NCBI RefSeq assembly: GCF_019903425.1
Contig: NZ_JACHUZ010000011.1
Location: forward strand, 272,722 to 336,721
Source: Vreelandella halophila
GTDB lineage: Bacteria; Pseudomonadota; Gammaproteobacteria; Pseudomonadales; Oleiphilaceae
Direction of reading: 5' to 3'
Length of the DNA stretch: 64,000 bases
Shown here: in pieces, positions 11,088 through 21,618 of the stretch
Numbering within the stretch: position 1 is the first letter of the stretch
Layout: each line of letters opens with the position of its first letter
Notes under the pieces: model-generated
The model's database searches: none
The model's input: the letters and a program-made list of their open reading frames with translations, nothing else
Told to the model about the DNA's origin: nothing
Translations under genes and position numbers: made by a program

Positions 11088-11981
11088 ATGGCCTATGCAA
11101 CCATCGAGGATTATGTGGGTAATACGCCGTTGGTGCGGCTTCAGCGCCTGCCGGGCAATACCAGCAATACCATCCTGGTGAAGCTCGAGGGCAACAACCC
11201 GGCGGGGTCGGTCAAGGACAGGCCCGCGCTCAGCATGATCAGCGAGGCGGAAAAGCGGGGTGACATCAGACCGGGGGATACCCTGATCGAGGCCACCAGC
11301 GGCAATACCGGCATCGCCCTGGCGATGGCCGCGGCCATCAAGGGCTATCGCATGATCCTGATCATGCCGGAGAATGCCAGTGAGGAACGCCGTGCTTCCA
11401 TGCGCGCCTACGGCGCCGAGATCATCAGCGTCTCGCGTGAGGCCGGCATGGAGGGCGCGCGGGATACGGCGCAGCAGATGGCGGCTGAGGGACAGGGCCT
11501 GATCCTGGACCAGTTCGCCAACCCCGACAATCCGTTGTCGCACTACAAGGGCACGGCGCCCGAGATCTGGCGGGATACCGGCGGTGGCGTTACCCATTTC
11601 ATCTCTTCCATGGGGACCACGGGTACCATCATGGGCTGTTCCCGGTATTTCCGGGAGCAGAGCCCGGATGTTGAGATCATTGGGCTGCAGCCGGGGGAGG
11701 GCGCCGCCATCCCCGGTATCCGCCGCTGGCCGCCGGAGTACCTGCCAGGTATCTTCAACGAAAGCGCGGTCGACCGCATCCTGGAGATGGACCAGCAGGA
11801 GGCCGAGGACACTATGCGGGCCCTGGCCGCGAAGGAGGGGATCTTCTGCGGTGTATCCTCCGGGGGCTGCGTCGCCGGTGCACTCCGTCTCTCCCAGGAG
11901 GTTGAAAACGCCACCATCGTCGCCATTATCTGCGATCGGGGCGACCGCTATCTGTCCACCGGTGTGTTTTCCAGCCAGTAA
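11088..11981 (+). CDS. cysM: Cysteine synthase B (O-acetylserine sulfhydrylase)
   Basis: PLP enzyme of 297 residues that makes cysteine from O-acetylserine, with thiosulfate also accepted in the CysM type. Schiff-base Lys43 lies in NPAGSVKDRPA, and the substrate loop is EATSGNTGIALA. A glycine-rich phosphate loop (SMGTTGTIMG) follows near residue 175. The RRWPPEYLP stretch is characteristic of CysM rather than CysK. It is transcribed away from gacS across a 140-base gap. Confidence 0.94.
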   Translation: MAYATIEDYVGNTPLVRLQRLPGNTSNTILVKLEGNNPAGSVKDRPALSMISEAEKRGDIRPGDTLIEATSGNTGIALAMAAAIKGYRMILIMPENASEERRASMRAYGAEIISVSREAGMEGARDTAQQMAAEGQGLILDQFANPDNPLSHYKGTAPEIWRDTGGGVTHFISSMGTTGTIMGCSRYFREQSPDVEIIGLQPGEGAAIPGIRRWPPEYLPGIFNESAVDRILEMDQQEAEDTMRALAAKEGIFCGVSSGGCVAGALRLSQEVENATIVAIICDRGDRYLSTGVFSSQ

Positions 11982-12065
11982 GCCGCCGGGCCACGGGTCG
12001 TCCCATGAAGTGGGGCGGCCCCGAGGTGGCCAGCCAGCATTCCATTACCAACAAGGTAGCCCAGC

Positions 12066-13415
12066 ATGAGCCGACGCCGGCGAGGTCCGCGCATTCCCGC
12101 AGAACCGGTGAGCATCGAGATTGACAGCCTCAGCCATGATGGCCGTGGCGTTGGCCGCATTGAGGGCAAGGCGGCGTTCGTGGCCGGGGCACTGCCGGGG
12201 GAGCAGGTGCGGGCCCGTTTCCTGGATCGCCGCCGGCGTTTCGACGCACTGCGCACGCTGGAGGTGGAGGCCAATCCCGCGCCCGACCGGGTAACGTCAC
12301 CGTGCCCCCATGCGGATCTGTGTGGCGGCTGCAGCCTGCAGCATCTGGCGCCCGCGGCACAGGTCCGGCTCAAGGCGGACACGCTTGCCGAACAGTTTGC
12401 CCACTTCGGGGGCATCGAACCGGAGCAGTGGGCTGAACCGCTCACCGGCGAAACCCTCGGGTATCGCCGCAAGGCACGCCTGGGCGTGCGCTATGTGACC
12501 AAGCGTGAGGAGGTGCTGGTCGGCTTCCGTGAGAAGGGCAGCAGCTTCATCACCGCCATCAATGACTGCGCGGTGCTCGATCCCCGTGTTGGCCAGCGCA
12601 TCGAGGCCCTGAAGGAACTGATTGCCGGACTTTCCGTCTACAATCGGCTGGCCCAGATTGAGGTGGCCTGCGGCGATGAGGAGGCGGCGCTGGTGCTGCG
12701 GCACCTGGATCCGCTGACGGCGGAGGACGAAGCCACGCTTTGTGAATTCGGCCAGACCCATGACCTGCAGATCTATCTCCAGCCCAAGGGCCCGGATACC
12801 GTGCACCGACTCTGGCCGCAACCGGGGAATGGGCCTGACCGGCTGTTCTACCAGCTTCCGGAATGGGATCTGACGCTGGGCTTCCATCCCATGGACTTCA
12901 CCCAGGTCAACGCGGCCATCAACCAGCGCATGATCAGCCAGGCGCTGGCCTGGCTGGCGCCCGAGCCCCATCACAGGGTGCTGGATCTGTTCTGCGGCCT
13001 GGGCAACTTTTCGCTGCCGCTGGCGCGCCAGGCCGGTGATGTGGTCGGTGTCGAGGGTGAGGAGGCGCTGGTGCAGCGTGGTCGCGAGAACGCCGAGCGC
13101 AACGGTCTGGGTAACGTCAGCTTCCGGGCCACGGATCTGCAGCAGGATTTCACGGCGGAGCCCTGGGCCGCGGAAGGCTTTGACCGAGTGTTGATTGACC
13201 CGCCGCGCTCCGGTGCGGAAGACGTGGTGCGTCATCTCGCCGGTGCCGGTGTGGAGCGCATCGTCTATGTTTCATGCAACCCGGCGACACTGGCCCGGGA
13301 TGCCGGCATTCTCGTGGCCAATGGCTATCGGCTGGTGCGGGCCGGGATTATGGATATGTTTCCACATACCGCCCATGTGGAGTCCATGGCCCTTTTCGAG
13401 CGGGAGTCGCACTGA
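12066..13415 (+). CDS. rlmD: 23S rRNA (uracil-1939-C5)-methyltransferase RlmD
   Basis: SAM-dependent RNA methyltransferase of 449 residues, formerly RumA. A TRAM domain covers about residues 12-72. The [4Fe-4S] ligands are Cys80, Cys86, Cys89 and Cys168. The SAM-binding motif is [16 protein letters not shown]. The catalytic Cys404 is in [12 protein letters not shown]. The stop overlaps the relA ATG (TGATG), and the position between cysM and relA matches pseudomonads. Confidence 0.96.
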   Translation: MSRRRRGPRIPAEPVSIEIDSLSHDGRGVGRIEGKAAFVAGALPGEQVRARFLDRRRRFDALRTLEVEANPAPDRVTSPCPHADLCGGCSLQHLAPAAQVRLKADTLAEQFAHFGGIEPEQWAEPLTGETLGYRRKARLGVRYVTKREEVLVGFREKGSSFITAINDCAVLDPRVGQRIEALKELIAGLSVYNRLAQIEVACGDEEAALVLRHLDPLTAEDEATLCEFGQTHDLQIYLQPKGPDTVHRLWPQPGNGPDRLFYQLPEWDLTLGFHPMDFTQVNAAINQRMISQALAWLAPEPHHRVLDLFCGLGNFSLPLARQAGDVVGVEGEEALVQRGRENAERNGLGNVSFRATDLQQDFTAEPWAAEGFDRVLIDPPRSGAEDVVRHLAGAGVERIVYVSCNPATLARDAGILVANGYRLVRAGIMDMFPHTAHVESMALFERESH

Positions 13416-15655
13416 TGGTGAAGGTCCGTGAAAACTACGCCAGCACGGCGGATGGCGGCGTGGATATCGGTGCCTGGGTCGATCATATTGATGCCCAGCA
13501 TAGGCTGGAGGACCGCGAGACACTGATCCGCGCCTGCCGGCGCAGTCTTGCCATAGACCGCAAGGCCGTGCGCGAGGACCGGCTCTGGGCGCCGGGGGCC
13601 AGCAGTTTCCTGACCGGGCTCGAGATGGCCCAGATCCTGACCGAGCTGCGCCTGGACCAGGAAACCCTGGTCGCGGCGGTTCTGTACCGGGCGGTGCGCG
13701 AGGAGCGCATGACGCAGGAGGCGGTGCGCGCCGAGTTCGGCGATGCTATCGCACAGCTGATTGATGGCGTGCTCCAGATGGCTGCCATATCCACCCTTCA
13801 CCGACCCCTCAAGGGCAATGTACTGGGGCAGGCACAGGGGCAACAGGACAATGTCCGCCGCATGCTGGTGACCATGGTGGACGACGTGCGCGTCGCTCTG
13901 ATCAAGCTGGCCGAGCGCACCTGTGCCATCCGCGCGGTGAAGGACGCTCCGCCGGAAAAACGCCTGCGCGTGGCCCGCGAGGTGTTCGACATCTATGCGC
14001 CCCTGGCCCACCGGTTGGGCATTGGCCACATCAAGTGGGAGCTGGAGGACCTGTCCTTCCGCTATCTGCACGAGTCCGCCTACAAGAAGATCGCCAAGCT
14101 CCTGGACGAGAAACGCGTTGACCGGGACGCCCATGTCCGGCGCGTGGCGGGGATCCTCGGGGAGGCTCTGGGTGACGCTGGGATCCAGGCGGAAGTAGTG
14201 GGGCGCGCCAAGCACATTTACAGCATCTGGCGGAAGATGCGGCGCAAGGGTATTGACTTCTCGGAAGTCTACGACATCCGGGCCCTGCGTGTGCTGGTGC
14301 CGGAAGTGCGGGACTGCTACGCCGCCATCGGGGTGGTGCACGGGCTCTGGCGCCATATTCCCCATGAATTCGATGATTACATCGCCAACCCTAAGGAGAA
14401 CGGCTATCAGTCCCTGCACACGGCCGTGGTGGGCCCCGAGGGCAAGACCATGGAGGTGCAGATCCGCACCCATGAGATGCATGAGGACGCGGAACTGGGC
14501 GTGTGTGCGCACTGGCGCTACAAGGGTACGGACAACGGCGGTTCCGAGGCCGCCTATGAAGCCAAAATCAACTGGTTGCGCCAGGTGATCGAGTGGCAGG
14601 AGGAACTGGGGGATGCTCAGGGCCTGGTGGAGCAGCTGCGCAGCGATGTGGGCGGTGACCGCATCTATGTCTTCACTCCCGAGGGTCACGTGGTGGATAT
14701 GCCCCGTGGTGCGACGCCACTGGACTTCGCCTACAAGATCCATACCGAGGTGGGGCACGCGTGCCGTGGCGCGAAGGTCAACGGCCGTATCGTGCCACTG
14801 ACCCATACCCTGCGGACCGGGGACCAGGTGAACATACTGCGCGGCAGCGAGGCCGCACCCAGCCGTGACTGGCTCAATCCCGGGCTGGGCTACATCCAGA
14901 CCTCGCGGGCCCGCGCCAAGGTGACCCACTGGTTCAAGATGCAGGACCGGGAACAGAACATCGCCGACGGGAAGGCGGTCCTGGGGGACGAGCTGGGCCG
15001 TCTCTCGCTACGGGATCTCGATCTCGATGCCCTGGCCAGGAAGGTCAACTACAGCTCGGCCAGCGACATGTATGCGGCCATCGGGGCTGGGGATCTCAAG
15101 CCGGCCCAGGCGGTCAAGGCCGCCCAGCGTATCCTGGAGCCGGCCGATCGCCAGTTGGATTTCCGGTTTGCGCGCGGTCGCAGTGACAAGGCCAGGAAGG
15201 ACCCGGACATTCACATCCAGGGCGTGGGCAACCTCAAGACCAGCATTGCGCAGTGCTGCAGTCCGGTTCCCGGGGATCCCATTGTCGGCTATGTCACTAT
15301 TGGTCGTGGTGTGACCGTCCACCGGGACGACTGCATGAACCTGCTGCAGCTGCGTGAACAGGAGGCCAGCCGCATCATTGAGGTGGACTGGGGGCCGGAA
15401 CCCGAGGCACGTTACCCGGTAACCGTCGACATTGAGGCCTATGACCGTGCGGGGCTGCTGAATGACATCACCTCGGTACTGGCCAACCGCAAGCTCAATG
15501 TACTGTCCATGCAGACGCAGTCCCACAGCGACAGCCACATGGCGAGCATGACGCTGACGGTGGAGATCGGCGATATCGACCAGCTCTCGCACCTGCTGGC
15601 ATCCATCCGTCAGTTGCCCAACGTCATGGATGTGCACCGGCACCGTGAAGCCTGA
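13415..15655 (+). CDS. relA: (p)ppGpp synthetase RelA
   Basis: Ribosome-associated stringent-response synthetase of 746 residues (E. coli 744). ATG 13415 overlaps the rlmD stop, and an in-frame start at 13274 inside rlmD is rejected. The N-terminal hydrolase-like domain lacks the His-Asp pair (AAVLYRAVREERM), so it should be synthesis-only. The synthetase domain carries the acidic EFDD motif (HEFDDYIANPKENGYQS) typical of RelA rather than SpoT. TGS (DRIYVFTPEGHVVDM), zinc-finger (AQCCSP) and C-terminal ACT domains follow. Confidence 0.97.
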   Translation: MVKVRENYASTADGGVDIGAWVDHIDAQHRLEDRETLIRACRRSLAIDRKAVREDRLWAPGASSFLTGLEMAQILTELRLDQETLVAAVLYRAVREERMTQEAVRAEFGDAIAQLIDGVLQMAAISTLHRPLKGNVLGQAQGQQDNVRRMLVTMVDDVRVALIKLAERTCAIRAVKDAPPEKRLRVAREVFDIYAPLAHRLGIGHIKWELEDLSFRYLHESAYKKIAKLLDEKRVDRDAHVRRVAGILGEALGDAGIQAEVVGRAKHIYSIWRKMRRKGIDFSEVYDIRALRVLVPEVRDCYAAIGVVHGLWRHIPHEFDDYIANPKENGYQSLHTAVVGPEGKTMEVQIRTHEMHEDAELGVCAHWRYKGTDNGGSEAAYEAKINWLRQVIEWQEELGDAQGLVEQLRSDVGGDRIYVFTPEGHVVDMPRGATPLDFAYKIHTEVGHACRGAKVNGRIVPLTHTLRTGDQVNILRGSEAAPSRDWLNPGLGYIQTSRARAKVTHWFKMQDREQNIADGKAVLGDELGRLSLRDLDLDALARKVNYSSASDMYAAIGAGDLKPAQAVKAAQRILEPADRQLDFRFARGRSDKARKDPDIHIQGVGNLKTSIAQCCSPVPGDPIVGYVTIGRGVTVHRDDCMNLLQLREQEASRIIEVDWGPEPEARYPVTVDIEAYDRAGLLNDITSVLANRKLNVLSMQTQSHSDSHMASMTLTVEIGDIDQLSHLLASIRQLPNVMDVHRHREA

Positions 15656-15668
15656 TTGGAGTGACCCA

Positions 15669-16517
15669 ATGAGCCGAACCTATTCGATGGATGATCTGCT
15701 GGCGCTGATGGCCCGCCTCCGGGACCCGCAGCAGGGCTGCCCCTGGGATCTGGAACAGGATTTCCGCAGCATTGTGCCGCACACCATCGAGGAGACCTAC
15801 GAGGTGGCGGATGCCATTGAGCGCGGGGATTTTGACCACCTGCCGGATGAGCTGGGTGATCTCCTGTTCCAGGTGGTGTTCTACGCCCAGCTGGCCCGTG
15901 AGGAGGGGCGTTTCGGATTCAGTGACCTGGTGGATCAGGTGACCCGCAAAATGATCCGCCGCCATCCGCATATCTTTCCGGATGGCACCCTGGACAGCCA
16001 TCCCGGTGATGCCGATGGCATGACCGAAGCGGATGTGCGCGTGAGCTGGGACCGCATCAAGGCGGAGGAAAAGCGTGAGCAGGGAGCGCCGGAAACGCCG
16101 GCAAGCGCCCTGGATGATGTGACACCCGGCCTTCCCGCCTTCCAGCGGGCGGCCAAGCTGCAGAAGCGTGCCTCAAGGGTCGGTTTCGACTGGCCCGGGA
16201 CTGGCATGGTCTTCGACAAGCTCCATGAGGAGGCGGAGGAGCTCAAGGCTGCCTGGCAGGAACAATCCGGCCGGCAGGACAGGGACGCGGTGGAGGATGA
16301 ACTGGGTGACCTGCTGTTCGTGGCCGTGAATCTCAGCCGCTTCCTGGGCGTGGATGCCGAGCAGGCCCTACGCCGTGCCAACCTCAAGTTCGAGCGCCGC
16401 TTCCGGCGTATGGAGGAGCAGCTGGACGATGCCGGGGAAGGGCTGAAAGGCCGGGACATCGATGCCCTGGAGGCCGCCTGGCAACGGGCCAAAAAGGCCT
16501 CGGACGCGGAAAACTGA
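15669..16517 (+). CDS. mazG: Nucleoside triphosphate pyrophosphohydrolase MazG
   Basis: All-alpha NTP pyrophosphatase of 282 residues with two tandem MazG domains, at about residues 10-110 and 155-265. Each shows the metal-binding ExxE-x12-ExxD pattern (EETYEVADAIE...DELGDLLFQ and EEAEELKAAW...DELGDLLFV). It removes non-canonical NTPs and lowers (p)ppGpp. ATG 15669 has TGGAGTG upstream. It sits 13 bases after relA, consistent with coupled control of alarmone levels. Confidence 0.96.
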   Translation: MSRTYSMDDLLALMARLRDPQQGCPWDLEQDFRSIVPHTIEETYEVADAIERGDFDHLPDELGDLLFQVVFYAQLAREEGRFGFSDLVDQVTRKMIRRHPHIFPDGTLDSHPGDADGMTEADVRVSWDRIKAEEKREQGAPETPASALDDVTPGLPAFQRAAKLQKRASRVGFDWPGTGMVFDKLHEEAEELKAAWQEQSGRQDRDAVEDELGDLLFVAVNLSRFLGVDAEQALRRANLKFERRFRRMEEQLDDAGEGLKGRDIDALEAAWQRAKKASDAEN

Positions 16518-16624
16518 GGCCCGTTCTGCTCAGCGTACGTACAATCCATTACCGATAACCCCTCTCCTCCCGCGCCCGAATGGACTACAGTATTGTCAAA
16601 GAGGCGGCATCAACGGGAGGCACT

Positions 16625-16966
16625 ATGCGGCTTGGACAACTCGTCAATCACTGGGAGCAGCATGCCCGCGGCCGACTGGCCGATGAGCAGGTAACAGTAC
16701 GGCTCCCGGAGGAAGGCGAAAAGCGGCTTGAGGCCCTGGCCCGGCAGTATCCGCTCAAGTCCCGCGAAGCCCTGCTGCGTGATCTGATCAGCGCCGCCCT
16801 GACCGATCTTGAGGTCTGCTTCCCCTACCGTGAGGGAAGCCGTGTCGTTGCCCGCGACGAGGACGGGTTCGAGATCTACGAGGATGCCGGTATGACCCCG
16901 CGCTTCCTCAACCTCTCCCGCAAGTACATGCAGCAGCTCAAGGGCGACGCCTCACGCGTGGCGTGA
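16625..16966 (+). CDS. Small protein of unknown function with ribbon-helix-helix-like segment, paralogue of the next gene
   Basis: A 113-residue protein. ATG 16625 has a perfect GGGAGG five bases upstream and is preferred to ATG 16580. The N-terminus (MRLGQLVNHWEQHARG) and the middle (VTVRLPEEGEKRLEAL, then LLRDLISAALTDLE) match the convergent neighbour at 16982-17194. A strand followed by two amphipathic helices is suggestive of a ribbon-helix-helix fold. The C-terminal part (CFPYREGSRVVARDEDG, RFLNLSRKYMQQL) is absent from the paralogue. Relatives are, from memory, labelled pilin assembly or type 1 pili tip component. I see nothing in the sequence to support that name. Confidence 0.75.
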   Translation: MRLGQLVNHWEQHARGRLADEQVTVRLPEEGEKRLEALARQYPLKSREALLRDLISAALTDLEVCFPYREGSRVVARDEDGFEIYEDAGMTPRFLNLSRKYMQQLKGDASRVA

Positions 16967-16995
16967 GGCTGTACCCGCCGCCTACTTCTGGCGGC
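16949..16995. terminator. Two perfect inverted repeats at the convergent junction
   Basis: GCCTCACGC and GCGTGAGGC (9 bp, three-base loop, 16949-16969) span the stop codon of the plus gene. GCCGCC and GGCGGC (6 bp, seven-base loop, 16977-16995) span the stop codon of the minus gene. Both are symmetrical and so could act on either strand. Neither has a U-tract, so a terminator role is inferred from position only. Confidence 0.4.
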
Positions 16996-17194
16996 CCGGC
17001 TCCGGAAGATCGGAGAGGGCCGCATTGAGCAGATCCCGCAGCAGTTCCTCTTCCGAATAGTCCGGATACAGTTCCGCCAGCGCGCGCAGCCGTGCGGCAT
17101 CCTCCAGTGTGACGTTCACCTCGTACTCGTGCTTGCCGTCGTCTGGCTTACGTTCACCGGCTTCCCACTGTTTCGGCAGATCCGCGATTTTCAT
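16982..17194 (-). CDS. Short paralogue of the preceding small protein
   Basis: A 70-residue protein on the opposite strand. It aligns with the first 75 residues of the 16625-16966 product: MKIADLPKQWEAG against MRLGQLVNHWEQH, and LLRDLLNAALSDLP against LLRDLISAALTDLE. It ends where the partner continues into its extra C-terminal part. The acidic EEELL turn precedes the last helix. The genes converge with 15 bases between stops, so they are probably an inverted duplication. Function is unknown. A DNA-binding or antitoxin-like role is only a structural guess. Confidence 0.7.
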   Translation of the reverse strand: MKIADLPKQWEAGERKPDDGKHEYEVNVTLEDAARLRALAELYPDYSEEELLRDLLNAALSDLPEPGRQK

Positions 17195-17300
17195 GGTATT
17201 GCGTCGCTCCGGTCGTGTTGGGTCATACTAAGGGGGTTCAACCGGTTTCATCCTAGCACGGAGCCACCGGCATTGCCCGCAGCGAAAGGGACCCTTTTCA

Positions 17301-19937
17301 ATGACCGAACTGCATCCCGCCCTCAGGGAAAACATCCGTCTTCTTGGTGAAATCCTCGGGGATTGCATCCGCGAAAAACCCGGCCCGGAATGGTATGAGC
17401 GGGTGGAAGCGGTGCGCCAAGCCGCCAAGGATGACCGCCTGCAGGAAAGCGGCTCTGGGCAGCGCCTCGCCGAACTTCTGGCAAGCCTGACCGACGACCA
17501 GCTGGTGCCCGTGACACGGGCCTTCAACCAGTTCCTGAACCTGACCAACCTGGCCGAGCAGTACCACGGTATCCGGCGCCGGCGTGAGCCCCGGGAAGAG
17601 GGGCCGGATGAATCGGTGCATGGGACACTGGCACGCCTGGCGGAGCAGGGTGTGGAGCCGTCCCGGCTGCACGAATGCGTGCGGGACATGCGCATGGAGT
17701 TCGTGCTGACGGCCCACCCCACGGAGGTCGCGCGCCGGACACTGATCATGAAATACGACGAGATGTCCGCCTGCCTCCAGCGCCTGGACAGTGAGGACCT
17801 CCTGCCGGAAGAGCGTGAGGGTGAGGTGGGGCGCCTGCGCCAGCTCATCACCCAGGCCTGGAATACCGACGAGATCCGTTATGAGCGGCCCACCGCGGTG
17901 GACGAGGCCCGCTGGGGCTTCGCCGTGGTCGAGAACAGTCTCTGGCAGGCACTGCCCGACTTCCTGCGGGAGCTGGACGGAGCCCTGATGGAACAGACAG
18001 GGGAAGGTCTGCCCATCGAAGCCAGTCCCATCCGGATCGCCTCCTGGATGGGCGGCGACCGGGACGGCAACCCCAACGTCACCGCCGCCGTGACCCGCGA
18101 GGTGCTTCTGCTCAGCCGCTGGATGGCGGCGGACCTGTTCCTGCGCGATCTACAGGATTTGCGGGCGGAGCTTTCCATGTGGGAGGCCTCCCCGGAACTG
18201 CAGGAAAGGGTCGGGGGCCATCGCGAGCCCTACAGGGCGCTGCTCTCGGAACTCCGGGATCGCCTGAGAGCGACCCGGGACTGGGCGGAAGAGGCGGTAA
18301 GAGGAAGTACCGACCCGTCACCGGAGGTGATGCTGGACTCCGGCGAGCTGATCGAACCACTGCAGCTGTGCTACGACTCCCTGGTGGCCTGCGGCATGGA
18401 GTCGGTGGCGCGCGGCCCTCTGCTGGACACGCTGCGGCGCGCCCACTGCTTCGGGCTGGAGCTGATCCGACTGGACGTGCGCCAGGAAGCCTCCCGGCAC
18501 GCCTCCGCCATAGGCGAGATCGTCGAGTGGCTGGGGCTGGGGGATTACACGCAGTGGGACGAGACCGCACGCCAGCAGTTCCTGATCCGGGAGCTGGAAA
18601 GCCGCCGCCCGCTGGTGCCGCGCAACTGGGCGCCCTCGGACGAAACACGGGAGGTCCTGGATACCTGCCGTGTGATCGCCGAGCATCCACCCGAGGCCCT
18701 GGGCTCCTATGTGATCTCCATGGCGGCCCAGCCCTCGGATGTGCTCGCGGTGATCCTGCTGCTGCGGGAAGCGGGCATGGATCACCCCATGCGCATCGTG
18801 CCGCTGTTCGAAACCCTGGCGGACCTGGACCATGCCCCGGAGGCACTGAGGGCGCTTCTGGAACTGGACTGGTACCGCGAGTACACCGGTGGCGCCCAGG
18901 AGGTCATGATCGGCTACTCGGATTCGGCCAAGGATGCCGGCCAGATGATGGCGGCCTGGGCCCAGTACCAGGCCCAGGAAGCGCTGACCCAGGTGGCCTC
19001 GGATTACGGGGTGCACCTGACGCTGTTCCACGGCCGTGGCGGGACCGTGGGCCGTGGCGGTGGCCCTGCCAACAGGGCCATCCTTTCCCAGCCGCCGGGC
19101 TCGGTGAACGGCAGCCTGAGGGTGACCGAGCAGGGCGAGATGATCCGCTTCAAGTTCGGTCTCCCGCGCGTGGCCCAGCGAAGCTTCAACCTCTACACCA
19201 GTGCGGTGCTGGAGGCCACGGTGGCGCCGGCGCCGGAACCGAAACCGGAGTGGCGCGAGATGATGCACTCGCTGAGCGGGGAGGCGGTGCGCTCCTATCG
19301 CGGGCTGGTGCGCGAGACGGATGAATTCGTCACCTACTTCCGGCAGGCCACCCCGGAGCAGGAGCTGGGTAAGCTCGCGCTGGGCAGCAGGCCGGCCCGA
19401 CGCAGGCCCACAGGAGGCGTGGAGAGTCTCCGGGCGATCCCCTGGATCTTCGCCTGGACCCAGATGCGCCTGATGCTGCCGGCCTGGCTGGGCAGTGATG
19501 CGGCCCTGGGCCAGGCGCTGGAAAACGGGCAGGAAGCCATCCTGAACGAGATGACCCGGGACTGGCCCTTCTTCCGCACCCATATCGACATGCTGGAAAT
19601 GGTTCTTGCCAAGGCGGATCTGCGGATTGTCAGCTATTATGAACAGAAGCTTGTGGAACCGGACCTCCGCCCTCTGGGTGAGACGCTGCGTGAGCGTCTG
19701 CGTGGGTGCGTCGACTCCGTGAACCGGCTCAAGGGGCAGGAGGAACTGCTGACGCAGCAGCCGGACTTCGCCCATTCCATGAGGGTCCGCAACACCTATA
19801 CGGATCCGCTCCATTATCTGCAGGCGGAACTGCTGCAGCGCGACCGGGATGCAGAAGGGCGGGTTCCGGAAAACGTTGAGAAGGCCATGAAGGTGACCAT
19901 GGCCGGGATTGCGGCCGGTATGCGCAATACCGGCTGA
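17301..19937 (+). CDS. ppc: Phosphoenolpyruvate carboxylase
   Basis: Anaplerotic enzyme of 878 residues (E. coli 883) that forms oxaloacetate from PEP and bicarbonate. The catalytic His139 is in LTAHPTEVARRT. Conserved PEP-site stretches are GYSDSAKDAG and the glycine loop FHGRGGTVGRGGGPA. The chain ends in the invariant RNTG, where the C-terminal Gly is essential. It stands alone, with an HDOD gene 15 bases downstream. Confidence 0.98.
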   Translation: MTELHPALRENIRLLGEILGDCIREKPGPEWYERVEAVRQAAKDDRLQESGSGQRLAELLASLTDDQLVPVTRAFNQFLNLTNLAEQYHGIRRRREPREEGPDESVHGTLARLAEQGVEPSRLHECVRDMRMEFVLTAHPTEVARRTLIMKYDEMSACLQRLDSEDLLPEEREGEVGRLRQLITQAWNTDEIRYERPTAVDEARWGFAVVENSLWQALPDFLRELDGALMEQTGEGLPIEASPIRIASWMGGDRDGNPNVTAAVTREVLLLSRWMAADLFLRDLQDLRAELSMWEASPELQERVGGHREPYRALLSELRDRLRATRDWAEEAVRGSTDPSPEVMLDSGELIEPLQLCYDSLVACGMESVARGPLLDTLRRAHCFGLELIRLDVRQEASRHASAIGEIVEWLGLGDYTQWDETARQQFLIRELESRRPLVPRNWAPSDETREVLDTCRVIAEHPPEALGSYVISMAAQPSDVLAVILLLREAGMDHPMRIVPLFETLADLDHAPEALRALLELDWYREYTGGAQEVMIGYSDSAKDAGQMMAAWAQYQAQEALTQVASDYGVHLTLFHGRGGTVGRGGGPANRAILSQPPGSVNGSLRVTEQGEMIRFKFGLPRVAQRSFNLYTSAVLEATVAPAPEPKPEWREMMHSLSGEAVRSYRGLVRETDEFVTYFRQATPEQELGKLALGSRPARRRPTGGVESLRAIPWIFAWTQMRLMLPAWLGSDAALGQALENGQEAILNEMTRDWPFFRTHIDMLEMVLAKADLRIVSYYEQKLVEPDLRPLGETLRERLRGCVDSVNRLKGQEELLTQQPDFAHSMRVRNTYTDPLHYLQAELLQRDRDAEGRVPENVEKAMKVTMAGIAAGMRNTG

Positions 19938-19952
19938 GGCAGGGGAGAACGG

Positions 19953-20867
19953 ATGACGGAACAGCCGGATATGGACGCACTGGCGGCAAGGGTCCAGCAG
20001 CTCTATCGGCTGCCGCCCATGCCGGCCATTGCGCTGCGGGTCATGCAGATGACGGCCGCACCTCAAACCACCGCTGCCGACCTGGCGGGGGTGATTGAGC
20101 GTGACCCCAGCCTGGCCGCTCAGGTTCTGCGTTACGCCCGCTCCGCACTCTTCAATTACCGGGGGGAGCTGCACAGTGTCCAGGAGGCGGTGACCCGGGT
20201 TCTGGGTTTTGACCGCGTTACCCACCTGGCCGTGGGCATCGCGGCCTCGCGCAGTTTTGAGTTGCCGCGCTCTGGTCCTCTGGGGCTGGAGGCCTTCTGG
20301 CACCATTCGCTGCACTGTGCCCGCCTGTCCCTGTCCATCGCCCGCAGCATTCCGCGGAAGGCTGCGAGTCGTCCCGACCCGGAACTGGCCTATCTGTGCG
20401 GGCTCCTGCACAACCTGGGTCTGCTGCTGATCGGGCACCTGTTCCCGGAGGGTTTCCGCCAGCTCCGTGAGGCCCGCGAGGCCGAGCCCGACGTGCCATT
20501 GGCGGAGCTGGAGGCCCGGGTGTTCCACGGCAGCGGGCAGGAGGAGGGAACGCCGCTGCGGGTGGGCCATGCCAGTGCCGGCGGGCTGCTGCTGCATCTT
20601 TGGGAGATGCCCGCACCTGTGGTGACGGTCGCCGGCATGCACGAGACGCCGGACTATCAGGGGCAGCACGAATCCTATGTGTACTGCGTCCAGCTCGCCA
20701 ACGAACTGCTGAAGGAACGTGGTATCGGCGATGAACAGAGCCGGACGGATCCGGTTGTTGCAGCCCGCGCCCTGGGGCTGGATGAGCCGGACCTGGAGCC
20801 GCTGGTGGCCACCATCGACGAGGTCAGCGCTGAAATCGAGGAGCTTGCCCGCGGCCTTGCCGCCTGA
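19953..20867 (+). CDS. HDOD-domain protein (probable signalling or stress regulator)
   Basis: Soluble 304-residue protein with an HDOD domain over about residues 15-215. The opening YRLPPMPAIALRVMQM and the block ADLAGVIERDPSLAAQVLRYARSA are typical of the family. The pseudo-catalytic motif reads LLHNLG, with Asn where active HD hydrolases have Asp, as usual for HDOD. The remaining C-terminal region is helical and acidic. HDOD proteins are usually linked to two-component or c-di-GMP networks, and this genome shows several such proteins nearby. It is probably cotranscribed with ppc. The target is unknown. Confidence 0.85.
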   Translation: MTEQPDMDALAARVQQLYRLPPMPAIALRVMQMTAAPQTTAADLAGVIERDPSLAAQVLRYARSALFNYRGELHSVQEAVTRVLGFDRVTHLAVGIAASRSFELPRSGPLGLEAFWHHSLHCARLSLSIARSIPRKAASRPDPELAYLCGLLHNLGLLLIGHLFPEGFRQLREAREAEPDVPLAELEARVFHGSGQEEGTPLRVGHASAGGLLLHLWEMPAPVVTVAGMHETPDYQGQHESYVYCVQLANELLKERGIGDEQSRTDPVVAARALGLDEPDLEPLVATIDEVSAEIEELARGLAA

Positions 20868-20868
20868 T

Positions 20869-20896
20869 TTGCTAGATACGGTCTGCCACGTATAAT
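20869..20896 (+). promoter_or_regulatory. Sigma-70 promoter for adk
   Basis: TTGCTA (20869-20874), 16 bases, then a perfect TATAAT (20891-20896). It begins right after the HDOD stop codon and lies 65 bases upstream of the adk ATG. The -35 box matches four of six consensus bases. Confidence 0.75.
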
Positions 20897-20913
20897 GAGC
20901 CTTCGATTTTTAA

Positions 20914-21618
<705 letters not shown>

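Noticed and set aside
18318-20669. A 783-codon minus-strand frame across ppc and the HDOD gene
   Set aside because: It spans two real genes on the other strand and shows no recognisable domain. It is a GC-driven shadow.
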